Positions 1-12,266 are shown, counted from the stretch's first letter. The stretch is DNA of 64,000 nucleotides from Zanthoxylum bungeanum (GCA_019454045.1 SKCR01038152.1:1-64000); one strand, 5' to 3'. Notes: generated by a model from the letters alone, not told the origin. Numbers and translations are program-made.

Positions 1-649
1 ACAAATGTCACTTTTTTAAAGTGAATAGATGTGCTATGAAAAGTGATGTGACATGACTTAAAGTTATAAGTAAAAGTGATGGAATATGAAAAGGTTTGAA
101 CATATATATTTGTTTTATTTATTTTTGGAAAATAAATGAATAAATATAAATTGCTTTTTCTTTTCACTTTTTAGACATCATTTTTCGGTCTTCTCTCTCC
201 ACATGCAACAGTTCACGTTTTCTCCTCTCCCTCTCTTTTCCCTCTTCTTCTTCTCCTCTCTTCCTCACGGCATGGTGCCGATCTCTTCTCCTTTTTCTGG
301 TCAAAACCGCAACTTTGAGAAGCAAAATGGAAGAGGATAAGTGCTAGCACACCTTGAGTCATATATAGGTGATAGGGAAGCTTCTTCTTTGAGCAAGGAA
401 GCTTGAAGCTTTGAGCTTCAATGGAGTCTCACATGGCCGAACATGGAGGAAGCCATCACGCCCAAAACCGCACAGCCCACTGCATTTGGAAGCCATTGCC
501 GTGACTTGGAGGGAGCAAAAATCGCACCTTGCTCTTCAAACATCAAAACCGAAATTCAATGTGAGTTGATTCCGCCACCTCCTTTGATGTGTTCATATGT
601 TGATTTTATGCATTGTTTGTGATCTTGTGGACATGATTAAACTCCAACA
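1..649 (+). mobile_element. Copia LTR, 3' end only (start lies outside the window)
   Basis: The segment ends in CCAACA at 644-649, the terminal repeat used by the other copia LTRs here. It resembles the last 680 bp of the LTR at 39850-41284: a pyrimidine-rich run, the phrase GTGCTAGCACAC, a GGAGCTTCAATGGAG-like block and a final AATGTGAGTTnATTCCGC block. It would be the 5' LTR of the element continued at 650. Its sequence matches the LTR at 39850 better than the LTR at 1275-3258, so the two LTRs flanking this element are not of one subtype. Confidence 0.75.
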
Positions 650-1260
650 TTGAGCATGTGCAGTCGCTATCAGGCCGATCCAGGTGAAGGTCACTGGATA
701 GCAGTTAAGAATATCCTTAAGTATCTTAAACGAACTAAGGATGCTTTCTTAATTTATGGAGGTGGAGAACTTGCGGTATCTGGGTATACCGATGCAAGTT
801 TCCAAACCGACAAGGATGACTACAAGTCGCAATCCGGGTACATTTTTTGCTTGAATAACGGAGCAGTGAGCTGGAAATCTTCCAAGCAAGATATTGTTGC
901 CGATTCAACAACAGAAGCGGAGTACATCGCTGCATCTGATGTAGCAAAGGAGGCAGTTTGGATCCGAAAGTTCCTAATCGGATTAGGAGTAGTTCCGTTA
1001 GCTGCTGAGCCCGTTCCATTGTATTGTGACAATAACGGGGCTATAGCACAGGCTAAGGAACCAAGGTCTCATCAACGGTCCAAGCATGTTCTTCGACGTT
1101 ATCATCTGATTCGGAGATTATACATCGTGGCGATGTAAAAGTCGAGAAGGTCACATCAGATGACAACATTGCAGATCCGCTGACGAAAGCTGTTCTACAG
1201 CAAGTTTTTGAACGACACATACATAGTTCGGGTATTAGATGCTTGAGTGACTGGCTATAG
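650..1260 (+). pseudogene. Ty1/copia RNase H domain (C-terminal end of pol), one frameshift
   Basis: This is the RNase H end of a copia polyprotein, which removes the RNA strand during reverse transcription. Visible motifs in order are GHWIAVKNILKYLK, YTDASFQTD, SWKSSKQ, STTEAEYIAA and YCDNNGAIAQA followed by RSKHV. The frame is open from about 650 to 1138. A one-base loss near 1112 shifts it, and the conserved tail (HRGDVKVEKV, then NIADPLTKA, then a stop at 1258-1260) continues in another frame. Everything upstream (gag, protease, integrase, RT) is missing: an LTR end at 649 abuts RNase H directly, so the ORF has no genuine start codon. A polypurine tract and LTR follow, as expected. It is better preserved than the two other copies of this domain in the window. 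Confidence 0.93.
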
Positions 1261-1274
1261 GCCAAGTGGGAGAT
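1261..1274 (+). other. Polypurine tract of the copia element
   Basis: AAGTGGGAGAT lies between the pol stop codon and the TGTTAG start of the LTR. The same tract stands before the 3' LTRs at 18158 and 49366. It primes plus-strand DNA synthesis. Confidence 0.85.
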
Positions 1275-3258
1275 TGTTAGACATTATGTCCCATAGCGTC
1301 ACTGTTTGTAAATGATATTGTATTATTGTACAAAATTAACTATGTGATAATGAAATTGCCTTTTGCCGTTTTGTAATATTATTACTTTGGACTATAAATG
1401 GCGAAAGTCCATATGATTAGTACCTGGACTGAGAATGATATGAGACAGTATCAGTCCCCAAAGGTTTAATCATTAAATATCCCTAGTCCGTAGTATTATC
1501 GAGACTGGACATCGATAATGCGGAATAGACTAGTATTGCGCTTGTGCAGCACTTGTGCACGTTGGAGGGCACGACGGCATAGTTCTCATATATTTAAGTA
1601 TTGGATACTTATGCAAGTGCGATAGGAGGTTGTGTTTTACCGATGGTACGGAAAACAGCTTCGCTCTGGATAGACCCCGCGGAATCCCATTGGTAGTATG
1701 TCTGCGTGTCTATGGGAGGCCGCATCAGGGTAGGTGTATATGGTCTTAACCTGAGACTTACATCGCTAGTACTTGCGACAATCGTTAAACTTTAGTTTTG
1801 GTGGTTGGGGACCTTAACCGGTTCTGTGTACACCTCTTCTGGGTTTATCGAGAATCGTAGTGTACTGGATGTGATGTCAAGATGGAAGTATCGCTTCAGA
1901 CATATGGAGGTGATGATCACGCAGGACACAGAACTAGTACTCTATAAAAGGTTGCAACCGTCGGGACAATATGACAAGGTCAGGATTGTCCGATTTAAAG
2001 AGACTAGTTGCTTGATGTCCGATATATGTTTCGTACGGGGCAGACACATCTCCAGCCCCAGGCCTAGCATGTGATCATCCGATACTGGATCGATGTACGC
2101 AATACTACGGTATACTACGCCTGATACAGATCTTATATTCCTATAAGAAATTTCTGGAGAATTGGGTAGGCATGGCGCTTTGCTAGAAGCCCAACCTTGT
2201 CTTGTAAATCGGTAAAGACGTAGTACGAGGTACGTACGTGTTCGGATTATCCGACGACCGTATTTACTGCCAAAATATCCGGGGATCTCTTGGGTCGCTT
2301 CCTGAAGATTCACCTATGATATTTGATTCGGACTTAATTAATCTTGGATTAATTGCGGAGAAACTTTATCTTGGATAAAGTGCCTAATTTAGAGAGAGAG
2401 CGATTAATTTGGAATTAATCGATAAAATTATTATATTCAATATAATAATCGAAATTCGATTTCGACGCGAAATTAAAATTAGATTTTAATTCGGGCATAC
2501 GAGTTAATTTAGAATTAATTCGTAAGCGACGTAAATAAAATTCGCTAGGAGCGATTATTTATTTAAATCCGATTTAATTAACGTCGCGACGCTAGATCGG
2601 TATTTCGGAAATATCGAACCCGAACGCGTGAGTGGACGTGGGCCCACTTTCATTGGGAAACGTGTGGGGCCCACATGACACTTGTCATTATATGCATTAT
2701 TTTATTGATAAGGCATTGCATGTTAATAGTGTGCAAAACACTCTAAGGCATTGCATGGTGATAGTGTGCATTTCACTCAAAGGCTTTGCATGGAGTTTGA
2801 GTGTTTGACACTCTAAGCCATTGCATGGTTTATGTCATAGATTTATTATTAATTTAATAAATTATAACATAAATATAAATTGATTTTTGGTAAAACAAAG
2901 ATAAATTAATTAAGACATTACACAAAATCTCTCTTCTCTCTCAAATTGCCGAGAACTCCATTGACAAGGGCAAGGAAGATTTGATCTTCTATTTCTCCAT
3001 TTTTGCTAGCACAAGCAAGGGATCAAAAGAGGTGATAGGGAAACCATCAAAGAGCTTGGAATACAAAAGCTTGGAGCTTCAAGTCTTCTTCCTCCTCTTG
3101 GCCGAATCTTCCACAACTTGGAGCTTCTACCATTTGATCATCTTCTTCATCACAAGGCATTGTAAGTATGATTCCGCCATACTTCATGTTTATATATATA
3201 TTCTTTATAGTATTTCACATGCTTAATCTTTGTTTGGGACATATTATAGAAACCAACA
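1275..3258 (+). mobile_element. Copia 3' LTR (1,984 bp)
   Basis: The LTR begins TGTTAG after the polypurine tract and ends CCAACA at 3253-3258. Its first 1,350 bp match the LTRs at 10226, 18158, 49366 and 43012 (reverse). Its last 600 bp are different and hold a short repeat around TAAGGCATTGCATG (about 2708-2830). A TATA-like CTATAAAAG occurs at 1942-1950 where the other LTRs have no TATA. It is followed at 3259 by the interior of an X-family LTR, so this element was inserted in X. The left flank is outside the window, so the target duplication (GTTTC expected) cannot be confirmed. Confidence 0.85.
2325..2610 (+). repeat. Array of short hairpins inside the copia LTR
   Basis: Short inverted repeats follow one another every 30-45 bases, each with different arms but a similar centre of TTGGA, TTAGA or TCGA. 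Examples are TTAATCTTGGATTAA, TTTATCTTGGATAAA, ATTAATTTGGAATTAAT and CGAAATTCGATTTCG. The same array is in every copia LTR of this family (11275-11650, 19205-19600, 40260-40590, 50405-50640 and, reversed, 43745-44035). Confidence 0.7.
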
Positions 3259-4378
3259 GTTTCATCACTTCCCTAGAATAAAAATAACATGCTGGGGTTG
3301 GAGATCCACTTTTACTATTTCTAATTTAGAAATCTCCATTACTATAATATAGAATTTATCTGTGATATTACGAACCGACCATATAGATGGTATCCTCATT
3401 AAGTCAGATTTTAATTAAGTCTAACCAGCCACTAAAGGCGGCATTATTATTTTTCCATAAACCAGCCATATAGGCGGTGTTGTTTTATGTCAAATAATAA
3501 AACCAACCATTAAGACAGTAATCCTTTTAATTTGAATTATAATTTCTATATTATAATTAAGGGAGATTAATCTGAACTAAATAATAAAGCTTCACCATTC
3601 CCCAACGGAAAATCTAACTACTAAACATAAAAGAAAAGAGAAGAGAAGTGAAGAAAGAAACTACTACTATTACTGAAAATAAAAATGTATAAATTAAATT
3701 ACTAAAAATAAACACACAAGATGCAATCCTTAAATTCCATACAAAAACCTAAGGAAACCATGACAATTACAAATGAAATGGCTTAATATTTATAGGAAAA
3801 TCTAAAGACTTCCACTAATTTCTGCACGGATTGCTCCACCGATTTCTCCACCAAACATGACACCAAACATGGCTCCAAACATGGCATCAAACATGCAAGC
3901 ATGTTTGGTGGAATTTTGACAATTTTATATTTTTATTTTATTAATTTTATTTTATATTGTGAAAATGACTATAGTAATTACTCAAAATATAAGGAATTGT
4001 TCATCAATTTCGGCCATGGAAACTTTAAAATTCGAAATTATTTTGACTTTCAACATTGTAGATCTTTGAGTATTCTTCAATATGAAACTTGAATCAGCTC
4101 AATCAGATAACGGATGAAAAGGTTATGGCCAAAATACGAAACTTGTCCAAAATTTAAATTTAGGACTACACTTCGTGACGCGTACAGTAAATTTTCATTT
4201 TTAACCTTTTTTCCTCCGGATTTCATTTTTTTAGCCCCGAGATGATTCCATTAAGTCCCAATATTATTTTTATCTGCAAAATAAACAAAAACATATCAAA
4301 ACGTTCATAAAACTCGAGAAACTATACAAAATATTAGGTTAACTGAGTGGGAAAGAGTGATATAAATACCACTCATCA
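3259..4378 (-). mobile_element. X-family gypsy LTR, minus strand, cut by the copia insertion
   Basis: On the minus strand the LTR starts TGATGAGTGGTATTTATATC at 4378, directly after a purine-rich tract (4379-4396). It continues to 3259, where the copia LTR begins. It matches 33818-35660 (minus), 39038-39849 and 62783-64000 (plus). Inside are a TATA box on the minus strand (3787-3794), a 12-bp repeat of the CACCAAACATGG type (3845-3910) and spaced copies of an ACCAGCCATATAGGCGGT-like motif (3370-3530). Confidence 0.8.
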
Positions 4379-5262
4379 CACCCTCAAACCTAACATTTTG
4401 CTAGTCGTCGAGCAAAATATAAAATAAAATAACATAAACTAAAATTAACTAAACCACTTTCGTAGGGATCGCGGTTGCATTTAGCGTATGCAACATGCTT
4501 TTAAACCCCTATGTGTCCCTGGTGGACGAGTTGTAGTCTCGTGAGGGTTACAACAATGATACCCATAAACGTTTGATAAAAGTAAAACGATTGTAAAGCT
4601 AATGCACACAAAAGAAAAAAGACAAGAGAAAAGAGAATAAGGAAGTTAGTGACTAATCGAGTGAAACTTCTACTCTAAGTTACCAGTTGTTTTGTTTCTT
4701 TCTAAATTACCAAATAAGTAAATTCTCCGATTATAATTACCATTCTCCATATACAAAGCCCACAACAGTCACAAGTGCAGTTGATAAGAGAGTAATATTT
4801 TTGTCCTTAAGATCTGATATCACAACTTTTTTGTAGCAATGGAATAATTTTTACGGATTTTTCTGATTTTTTTCTTTCTTTTCTAATTTTAATTTTTTAT
4901 TTATATACAATATCTTCCGTCTATGTAGCGAGCTTTAGGCTGGTTGGCTTTAGGGCACCAGGTGTTAAGACACCCCTATGGACTTAATTACTCAGACTTC
5001 AGATATATATATTTTTGCAACATCTTTGATCCATGTAGCGAGCTTTGGGCTAGTGACTCTCAAACCAGTTGGCTTTAGGGCACTAGGTGTTAATACACCC
5101 TTACAGACTTAATAACTCAGATCTCAGATTTTTTTTTAACTTTTTTTCTTTTTTTTTCTATTTTTTTTACTTCATTGCCATTTATAGATGATTCCTCCAA
5201 TTAAACTAGAGCACTGAATAGTACAAACTTTTCAATTACAACTCACGTCTGTATGTTACTAT
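4379..5262 (-). mobile_element. X-family 3' non-coding region with polypurine tract
   Basis: This segment lies upstream (minus strand) of the X LTR. It matches 35661-36590 and, reversed, 61870-62782. It contains a tandem pair of about 116 bp around GTAGCGAGCTTTgGGC (4925-5000 and 5034-5110), with the phrase GGCACTAGGTGTTAA. No coding potential is seen. In the other two copies the LOG-like gene comes next, but here the sequence breaks at about 5263. Confidence 0.75.
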
Positions 5263-6600
5263 GAAGTGGTTTGGTGGAGTGTTTGCTGGAGGATTTTATG
5301 GAGTGTTTGGTGGAGCAATTGGTAGAGAAATTGGTGGATGCCTTTAGATTTACCTATAAATATCAAGCCATTTCATTTCTAATTCTCATGCTTTCCTTAG
5401 TTTTTTGTAAGGAATTTAAGGATTGCATCTTATTTTTAATTTTTTGTAATTTAAATTATGTATTTTTATTTTCAATAATAGTAGTAGTTTCTTTTCTTTT
5501 CCATTCCTGTCTTTTCTTTTATGTTTTATAGTTAGATTTCCGATGGGGGAAGGGTGAAGCTTTTATTATTTTAGTTTAGATTAATCTCCCTTAATTATAA
5601 TATAGAAATTATAATTAAAATTAAAATATTACCGCCTTAATGGATGGTTTTATTTATTTGACATAATGTGACACCACCTATCTGGCCGGACATTAGGTGA
5701 CTAATGATTACCACTTATATGGCTTGTTTATGGACAAATAATAACACCGCCTTTATGATCGGTTGGACTTAATTGAAAATCTGACTTAATGAGGATATCG
5801 CATGCATGGTCGGTTGGTAATATGACTGCTAATTTCTATATTATAATAAGGGATATTTCTAAATTTGAATTAATAAAGGTAGATCCCCTAACCCCCAATA
5901 TTTATTCATATACTTAATAATTGATTTAATTATATATTAGAAAATTCTTTAGTTTGTTTATTAAGTCTTAAGCTTAATGCTTCTTATTGCTTGATCATCA
6001 ATAAGATTGATGTGGTAAAATTAAAATGAACTTGATGAAACAATTTAAGGTTTCAGCCTTAGATTCGTTAGCCCACAATCTTCCTTGAGGATAGATAACC
6101 CTTTAATAATTTCCTTACATGATAGACATATACTTGTCGGGCGGGGGTAGCCACTATTGGAACTTGAAATTAATGAATTCAGGTAACTTTGTTAACATAG
6201 ACATATGATTAATTGTTATAATGGGTATTTGTGTCTGACCATCGGAATAGGCTTTTACAGAATTTCGTGTTCCAAGATAGTAGACTGATTTATTACATAT
6301 ATATAAGAGAATCAATTCATAATTAGAATAATATTGTGTAGAACCACAACCCTGGATATTTGATTATTTTATTTATTTTCCTTAGTATTTTATTTTAAGT
6401 ATTTTATTTATTTATTCAGTAAATCCACATTCAACCAACCAAAAGCAATCAATCCCTTCTCTCTATAATTAGATTCATGTAAATAAATAGTATCAACAAT
6501 TAATAACAACAATAGGAATTAAGTCCTCGTGGGATCGATATTTTTATACTGCTTGAACGATACGTGCGCTTACATCGTACGCGTGTGATTACGCTGGTCA
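5263..6600 (+). mobile_element. X-family LTR, plus strand, 5' truncated, joined head to head
   Basis: From about 5266 the sequence matches the second part of the X LTRs, but in the orientation opposite to 3259-5262. It holds GGTGGAGTGTTTG repeats, a TATA box (5355-5362), the CCGCCTTTATGATCGGT-type motifs (5630-5830) and the final block ending GGTCA at 6596-6600. The far end corresponds to 33818 in the minus-strand copy. The first 500 bp of the LTR are missing. A 78-codon frame in this stretch is the translated 12-bp repeat and is not a gene. Confidence 0.75.
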
Positions 6601-6934
6601 ATTACCAACGTGGTATCTAAAATGACTTAAACACGTGCGTGAAAATTTCTCAAGCGGTACATGGAGTTGTATCCTAAGTACATACCACATTACCGTCAAT
6701 TCAGATTGGGCTATGAAATTTATGTCTGGATTTTTATCTGATATACCGCAAGAGGCAACACTCAAACATTAACACGGCATGAATGCGAAGTGAAAAAAAT
6801 TAAAAATGGTAACCAAAAAGGCAAATAACACGATCAACAAAAGAAGGGTGTGACCAAGAGCTTTGGCCAATGTCCATATGGGATCGTGTATACCCGACTC
6901 AGCGAAACATTATGGTAAAGGTAGCCTTTAGGTA
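6601..6934 (+). mobile_element. Scrap resembling the Tat-type LTR at 55792-59484
   Basis: TCAAGCGGTACATGGAGTTG and the following TACCGTCAATTCAGATTGGG stretch resemble 57605-57700 in the same orientation. GGTAAAGGTAGCCTTTAGG resembles the 170-bp array at 56690-57345. The match is broken and diverged, and nothing in it codes. Confidence 0.45.
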
Positions 6935-8837
6935 TGTTACTATATATTCTAAACATTTATTTTGATTATTCTACAAGACTAGGCATGTTACTATATATTC
7001 TAAGCATAAAAACACATAAAACATGCAAAGAACATAAACCTAAATATGCTAACTATCATAAGAACTCTAGTTAAAATAAAGAAAGAAAAAGACTTACTTG
7101 AACCGAAGACTCTTTCAGTCCTCCCTACAATCTACAAGATTTTCTTGAACTCAGCAAGCTCTTCCATGTTCAAAAGAGCCACCCAAGTGTGTGGCCGCCA
7201 AAGGTGCACACACCAAAGCCGAAACTCAACGGCAAGACTACACCATGAGTGCACGGGTATTTTGCCCTTAGTGATAGCCTAGGCAAATACCTCAAAAACT
7301 TTTAACTTGAGATTCCTCTAGTCAATAAGACTTAAGGATCCTTAAAATCAATGGCTTACTCTTAAACTTTAGAGTTGCTCACTTATATAAACCCAAGATA
7401 TGAAAGGTTTCTGGTGTAAAAATTTGTAAATAATTCTTTGGGTTTATATAGGTGCTCCAAAGACAATAAAATTAATTAAGAATTTGATGTGGGATAATTG
7501 TTAATTTAATCTTAGCCATTGGATCTTAATTTAGTGGTTTAATTAGATTATAAAACCCTAAAAATAGTTAGGCCGAATTGGGATTGAAAACAAATAAAAA
7601 ATAAATAAAATAAAATAAAAAAGTCATGAGACATCTGTGTCGTTTATTTATTTATTTATTTATTCTAAATTCCAAAGTGATCCTATGGTCATTCACCAAT
7701 CCCTAAGCCACTATGGAACATTATAAATGATATGTTCAATAATTAAACACATTGAACCATTTATGAGCAATTCATACAACAATCATATATGCTGTTAAAT
7801 TTAAATTATGCATTGTTAACCATTGATTTTATCTTTGTTGTGTGTGACCTTTTGGGTTCCCCTCAAGTTGGACATGAAATGAGTCGTGATAATTTAATCG
7901 AACATAAATTATCCTCCGATCAAATGGTCGTTCGATTTCAATGACCAATGTTGACATATAGCAACATGTCAAGGCCCTCAAATGAGAAGTAAAGATATAT
8001 ATCCATTATGTATGCAATTTACATATGATACGGTCCATCGCCTCACTATATCCCCACCTTTTGACCTAGGGTACGGAAAGTGTCTACCTAAATGGTTAAA
8101 GGTGTGATGTTGATAGTGTCATGAATTGTGCTAACCCAAGAATCTCACATGATTCTTCCGCTGCGGCCACAGTCTCAAGCACTAATCACACATCTCAACT
8201 CGCGAATTGGAATACTACTCTTATAAGAAAATATTATCCGAGAGAGTGGTGATTCTCTGTTGTATCTTTACAAAATTCATGTGTTTCAACAAATAACCCA
8301 ATCATACCCTTATGACCGGATCTTCTGAACCAGGAAGAAGAATGTCAATTTTATTTGATCCACATATAAGATTGTAAAGACTTTAAGTCTAAGGCCTAGT
8401 CATATAATCGATACATGAAAGTTCTCACAGACACATAGGATAAACACTCCATATGATAACTTTCAGCGGTCAGTTCGATGGACACGAGTAACTCATGCAT
8501 CCATGTGATACACCAAGCGAATAGATCTCCGCTAGTAGTATGAGATCAGCTACCCCACTTAAAGGCGGATCATATCATCTTGCTAGTCTCTACACTTTGT
8601 GAATGCCCAGATTATTCATAAAACTATGACAAGGAACGTTTGAGAGTAATGATTCTCAAAAGGCATGGAAGCCATCATCTTATTACTCCAAGGGCTTTAT
8701 TGTAGTGTTTGATGATTCATATAATTTATGTAAGACACGTATAATAAATATTTCCATTTTAATAATTAATGAAAAATATTAGAAATACATGTACATATAG
8801 CCCATCCACAAGTTGCGTATAGGGCATATCCCTAACA
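6935..8837 (-). mobile_element. Copia-type LTR, minus strand (left edge uncertain)
   Basis: On the minus strand the segment begins TGTTAGGGATATGCCCTATA at 8837, the usual opening of a plant copia LTR. Its right edge stops exactly at Athila RT sequence. The left edge is unclear because TGTTACTATATATTCT occurs twice (6935 and 6986) in a 50-bp local duplication. No pol, polypurine tract or primer site adjoins it, so it could be a solo LTR. No target duplication was found. A 78-codon frame at 7046-7282 has no recognisable motif. Confidence 0.6.
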
Positions 8838-10225
8838 CCATCGTCCTAGAAGATCAGTAGAAAACCACATTTATATGTTCATATGATACTTTTTCTTTTT
8901 GCATGATGCTATTTGGACTATGTAATGCCCCTACCCCAAATCAACGTTGCATGATGGGCATCTTCTCAGATATGCTAGACTAGATTATGGAGTTTTTCAT
9001 GGATGATGTCTCTGTGTTTGGAGACTCTTTCGACCACTGCTTGCAAAATCTGGAACAAGTGTTACAAAGATGCAAAGATACCAAGCTGGTACTCAACTAG
9101 GAGAAATGCCACTTCATGGTGTAAGAAGGCATTGTCCTTGGACACCGGATCTCATAAAATGGAATTGAGGTTGACAAAGAAAATTTTGAAACAATTGAAA
9201 AATTACCTCCACCAATATCTGTCAAAGGGATTCGGATCTTTCTCAGACACGCAGGTTTTTACAAGAGATTTATCAAAGACTTTTCCAAGATTGCTAAACC
9301 TTTGTGTAATCTTCTGAAGAAGGATGTGCCTTTCAACTTCACCAAAGAATGCCACGAAGCTTTTGAGATATTGAAATAGAAGCTGGCTTCTGCCTCTATC
9401 ATAGTAGCACCAGACTGGACCCTTCTATTTGAGGTGATGTGTGATGCTAGTGATTTGATTGTAGTAGCAATTTTGGGATATCGCTAAGCAAAAGTTTTCC
9501 ACACCATTTATTACTCCAACAGAACTCTGAATGAAGGTCAACTCAACTACACAACCACTGAAAATGAGTTTCTTGCTGGGTGTTCACTTTTGACAAATTC
9601 TGCTCTTATCTGTTGGGTCTCAAAGTAGTGGTCAACACAGATCATTTAATAATCGAATATCTGATCGTGAAGAAAGATGCCAAACCCAGATTGATCAGTT
9701 GGACACTTATTTTACAAGAATTCGATGTGGAGATTTGAGACAGGAAATGGACAGAAAACCAAGTGGCAAATCATTTATCAAGACTCGAGAATGGAGAAAC
9801 AACTGGCAAAGAATTGATAAACAAAGAAACTTTTCCAGATGAATAGCTATTTTTCATGAAAAAACATGAAATCCATTGGTATGCTGACTATATCAACTAC
9901 ATAGTGTGAGGAAAATGGCCGTTGGAATGGACAACTCATCAACGGAAGAAGTTCTTCAAAGAAGTCAAGCACTATGTTTGGGATGAGTTGTATCTGTTCA
10001 AACGCTATGCTGATCAATAATGAGGAGTTATATTCCATATGAGGAGGTCAATAGTGTTTTGCAACATCGTCATTCATCACCATATGGTGGACACTTTAGA
10101 GGGAATAAAACTGCAGCAAAAGTCCTACAATCAAGTTTGTTCTGGCCCACTCTTTTTAAGATGCTTTTCTTTTCGTTCTTCATTGTGACAGATGCCAAAG
10201 AATGGGGGATATTACAAGGTGAAAC
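8838..10225 (+). pseudogene. Athila-type gypsy pol: RT, RNase H, start of integrase
   Basis: This is a decayed Ty3/gypsy polyprotein read across frames. It opens inside RT (PIVLEDQ, then LFGLCNAP, FMDD at 8996-9007 and VFGDSFDHCLQNLEQVLQRC). RNase H follows ([19 protein letters not shown], then RLISW and QVANHLSRLE with changes). The zinc-binding start of integrase is then seen: HRHSSPYGGHF and, near 10185, CDRCQRMGD. Stop codons and small indels are scattered throughout. The 5' half of pol and all of gag are missing at the LTR edge (8838). The reading continues after the copia insertion at 20208. The wording of the motifs is that of the Athila clade. Confidence 0.92.
10221..10225 (+). other. 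Target-site duplication GAAAC, left copy
   Basis: GAAAC precedes the TGTTGG terminus at 10226 and is repeated at 20208-20212 after the other LTR. With one copy removed, the Athila integrase reading passes from RMGDITR to the residues before FDVWGIDFMGPF. Confidence 0.92.
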
Positions 10226-12265
10226 TGTTGGACAATTATGACCCATAACGTCACTATTTGTACAGATCATGGTGTTGTTGTACAAATTAACTATGTGACA
10301 AAAGAGATTGCTCTCTTATCATTTGTGATTAGATCACCTTAGATGTATAAATGATAAGAGGTCCCTATGATTTGTTACTGGATGGAGAACGATATGAGAC
10401 AATATCAGTCCACGTAGGATAAATCATTAAATATCCCTAGTCAGAGTATATCGAGATTGGACATCGATAAATACGTAAAAGACTAGTATTGCACTTGTGC
10501 GTATTGTGAGGCACAATGACATAGTTCTCATATATTTGGGTATTGGATACTCATGCAACTGTAATAGGAGGTTGTGTTTCACCGATGGTACGGGAAACAG
10601 CTTCGCTCTCGATAGACCCCATCAGAATCCCATTGGTAGTATGATTGTGTGTCTATGGTAGTTCGACATCAGGGTAGGTGTATTTGATCTTAACCTGAGA
10701 CTTGCACCGCTAATACTTATGACAATTAATATACTTTGGTTGAGGTCATCCAGGGCTTTAACCGATTTTGTGTACGCCAATACTGGGTATATTGAGAATC
10801 GTAGAGTATTGGGTGTGATGTCAAGACGGAAGTATCACTCCAGTCATAGTGGAGATGATGTCACGTAGGATACGGTATTAGTGCTCTTAAGTGCTGCGCG
10901 GCCATCAGGATATTATGACTAGGTCATGTATATCCGATTATGGAGACTAGTTACCAGACATCCGACATGTGCTTCGTACGGGGCAGACACATCTCCAGCC
11001 CCAGGCCTAGCACGTGACCATCCGATACTAGATTGATATGCACTATACGATGTATACTACGCCTGATACAGATCCTTCATTCCTGTAATGATATTTCCGG
11101 AGAATTGGGTAGGCATGGTGCTTTGCTAGAAGCCAACATTGTCTTGTGAATCGGTAAAACGTAGTACTTGGTACTTACGTGTTCGGATAGTCCGACGACC
11201 GTATTTACTGCCAACATATCGGGGATCTCGTGGGTTGCTTCCCAATGATTCACCTATGATGTATGACTCGCACTTTAATTAATTGGGATTAATCGATGAG
11301 AGAGAAAATTAATCTGGGATTAATTACGGAGATATTTTATCTAGGATAAAATATCGTCTAAAGAGAGAGAACGCAATTAATTTGGAATTAATCGGTAAAA
11401 TAAATTTAATAGTTAAGTTTGATTTCTATTTAATTATTCGAATGGGCTAAAATTAATATATCGGATATTAATATGAATTGGATTTCATTACGAAATTAAA
11501 GTCGGACTTTAATGCGAACGAACGAATTAATTTAGAATTAATTCGTAAACGACGTTCGTAATATTTTTGCGAGGCATCAATATTTAATTAAATTAGATTA
11601 ATTATTTAACGACGGAAGTTCGTTTAATCGGATTAAACGGAACCGAGCCGCGGCAAATGTTCGTAGAGATATTTGAATTTTGAATTCAAATATGTGGGGC
11701 CCATGTGTGATAGGTGTACCTACCACCCAACTACCTGTTTTGCTTTTTGAAAAAACCATTTACCCACACCTACCAAGATTAAGGTAAAAGTGAAATGGTT
11801 TTACAAAAGGTGAATAACAAAAGGGGCTAACTCATTTATTTTTCATTAGATGAAAATTTGTAAAAACTCTAGAGAACTCTCTCTCTCTCCCATCTTCTTT
11901 CTTTCTCAGCCCATTGAGGGGCTGCTCACTGCCTGAAAATGGCATCCATGGAAGCAAGAATATGTGGATTTTGTGGCAAGATCCAAGTGCTAGCACACTC
12001 CTAGGATACATACGAAGGTGTTAGGGAAAACCACCCACGAGCCGGGAATCAAACGACGAAGCTTGGAGCTCCAAATCTCATATCCAAAATTGAAACAGTG
12101 GGCAGAAAAATCTGCACTGTTTGGGCGTAACTTTGAAGGGGAGAAAATTGTTTTGTTGCCTCTTCAATCGTCTCAACCGATCGATGTGAGTATTCCGCTA
12201 TCTCCTTTGATGTATTCACATATTACATGCTTGTTATGATCTTGGGACCTAAATAGAAACCAACA
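10226..12265 (+). mobile_element. Copia 5' LTR (2,040 bp)
   Basis: The LTR starts TGTTGG and ends CCAACA (12260-12265), followed by a primer-binding site. It is close to the 3' LTR at 18158-20207 with scattered differences and small indels. It contains the hairpin array (11275-11650), a CT run (11878-11893) and, near the end, a leader-like block (GTGCTAGCACACTC, then GTTAGGGAAA). Short frames at 12018-12239 and in the other LTR are not conserved coding sequence. Confidence 0.9.
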
Positions 12266-12266
12266 A

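Noticed and set aside
1942..1950. Host gene promoter suggested by CTATAAAAG
   Set aside because: It is inside a copia LTR and no host gene follows; it is at most the LTR's own TATA box.
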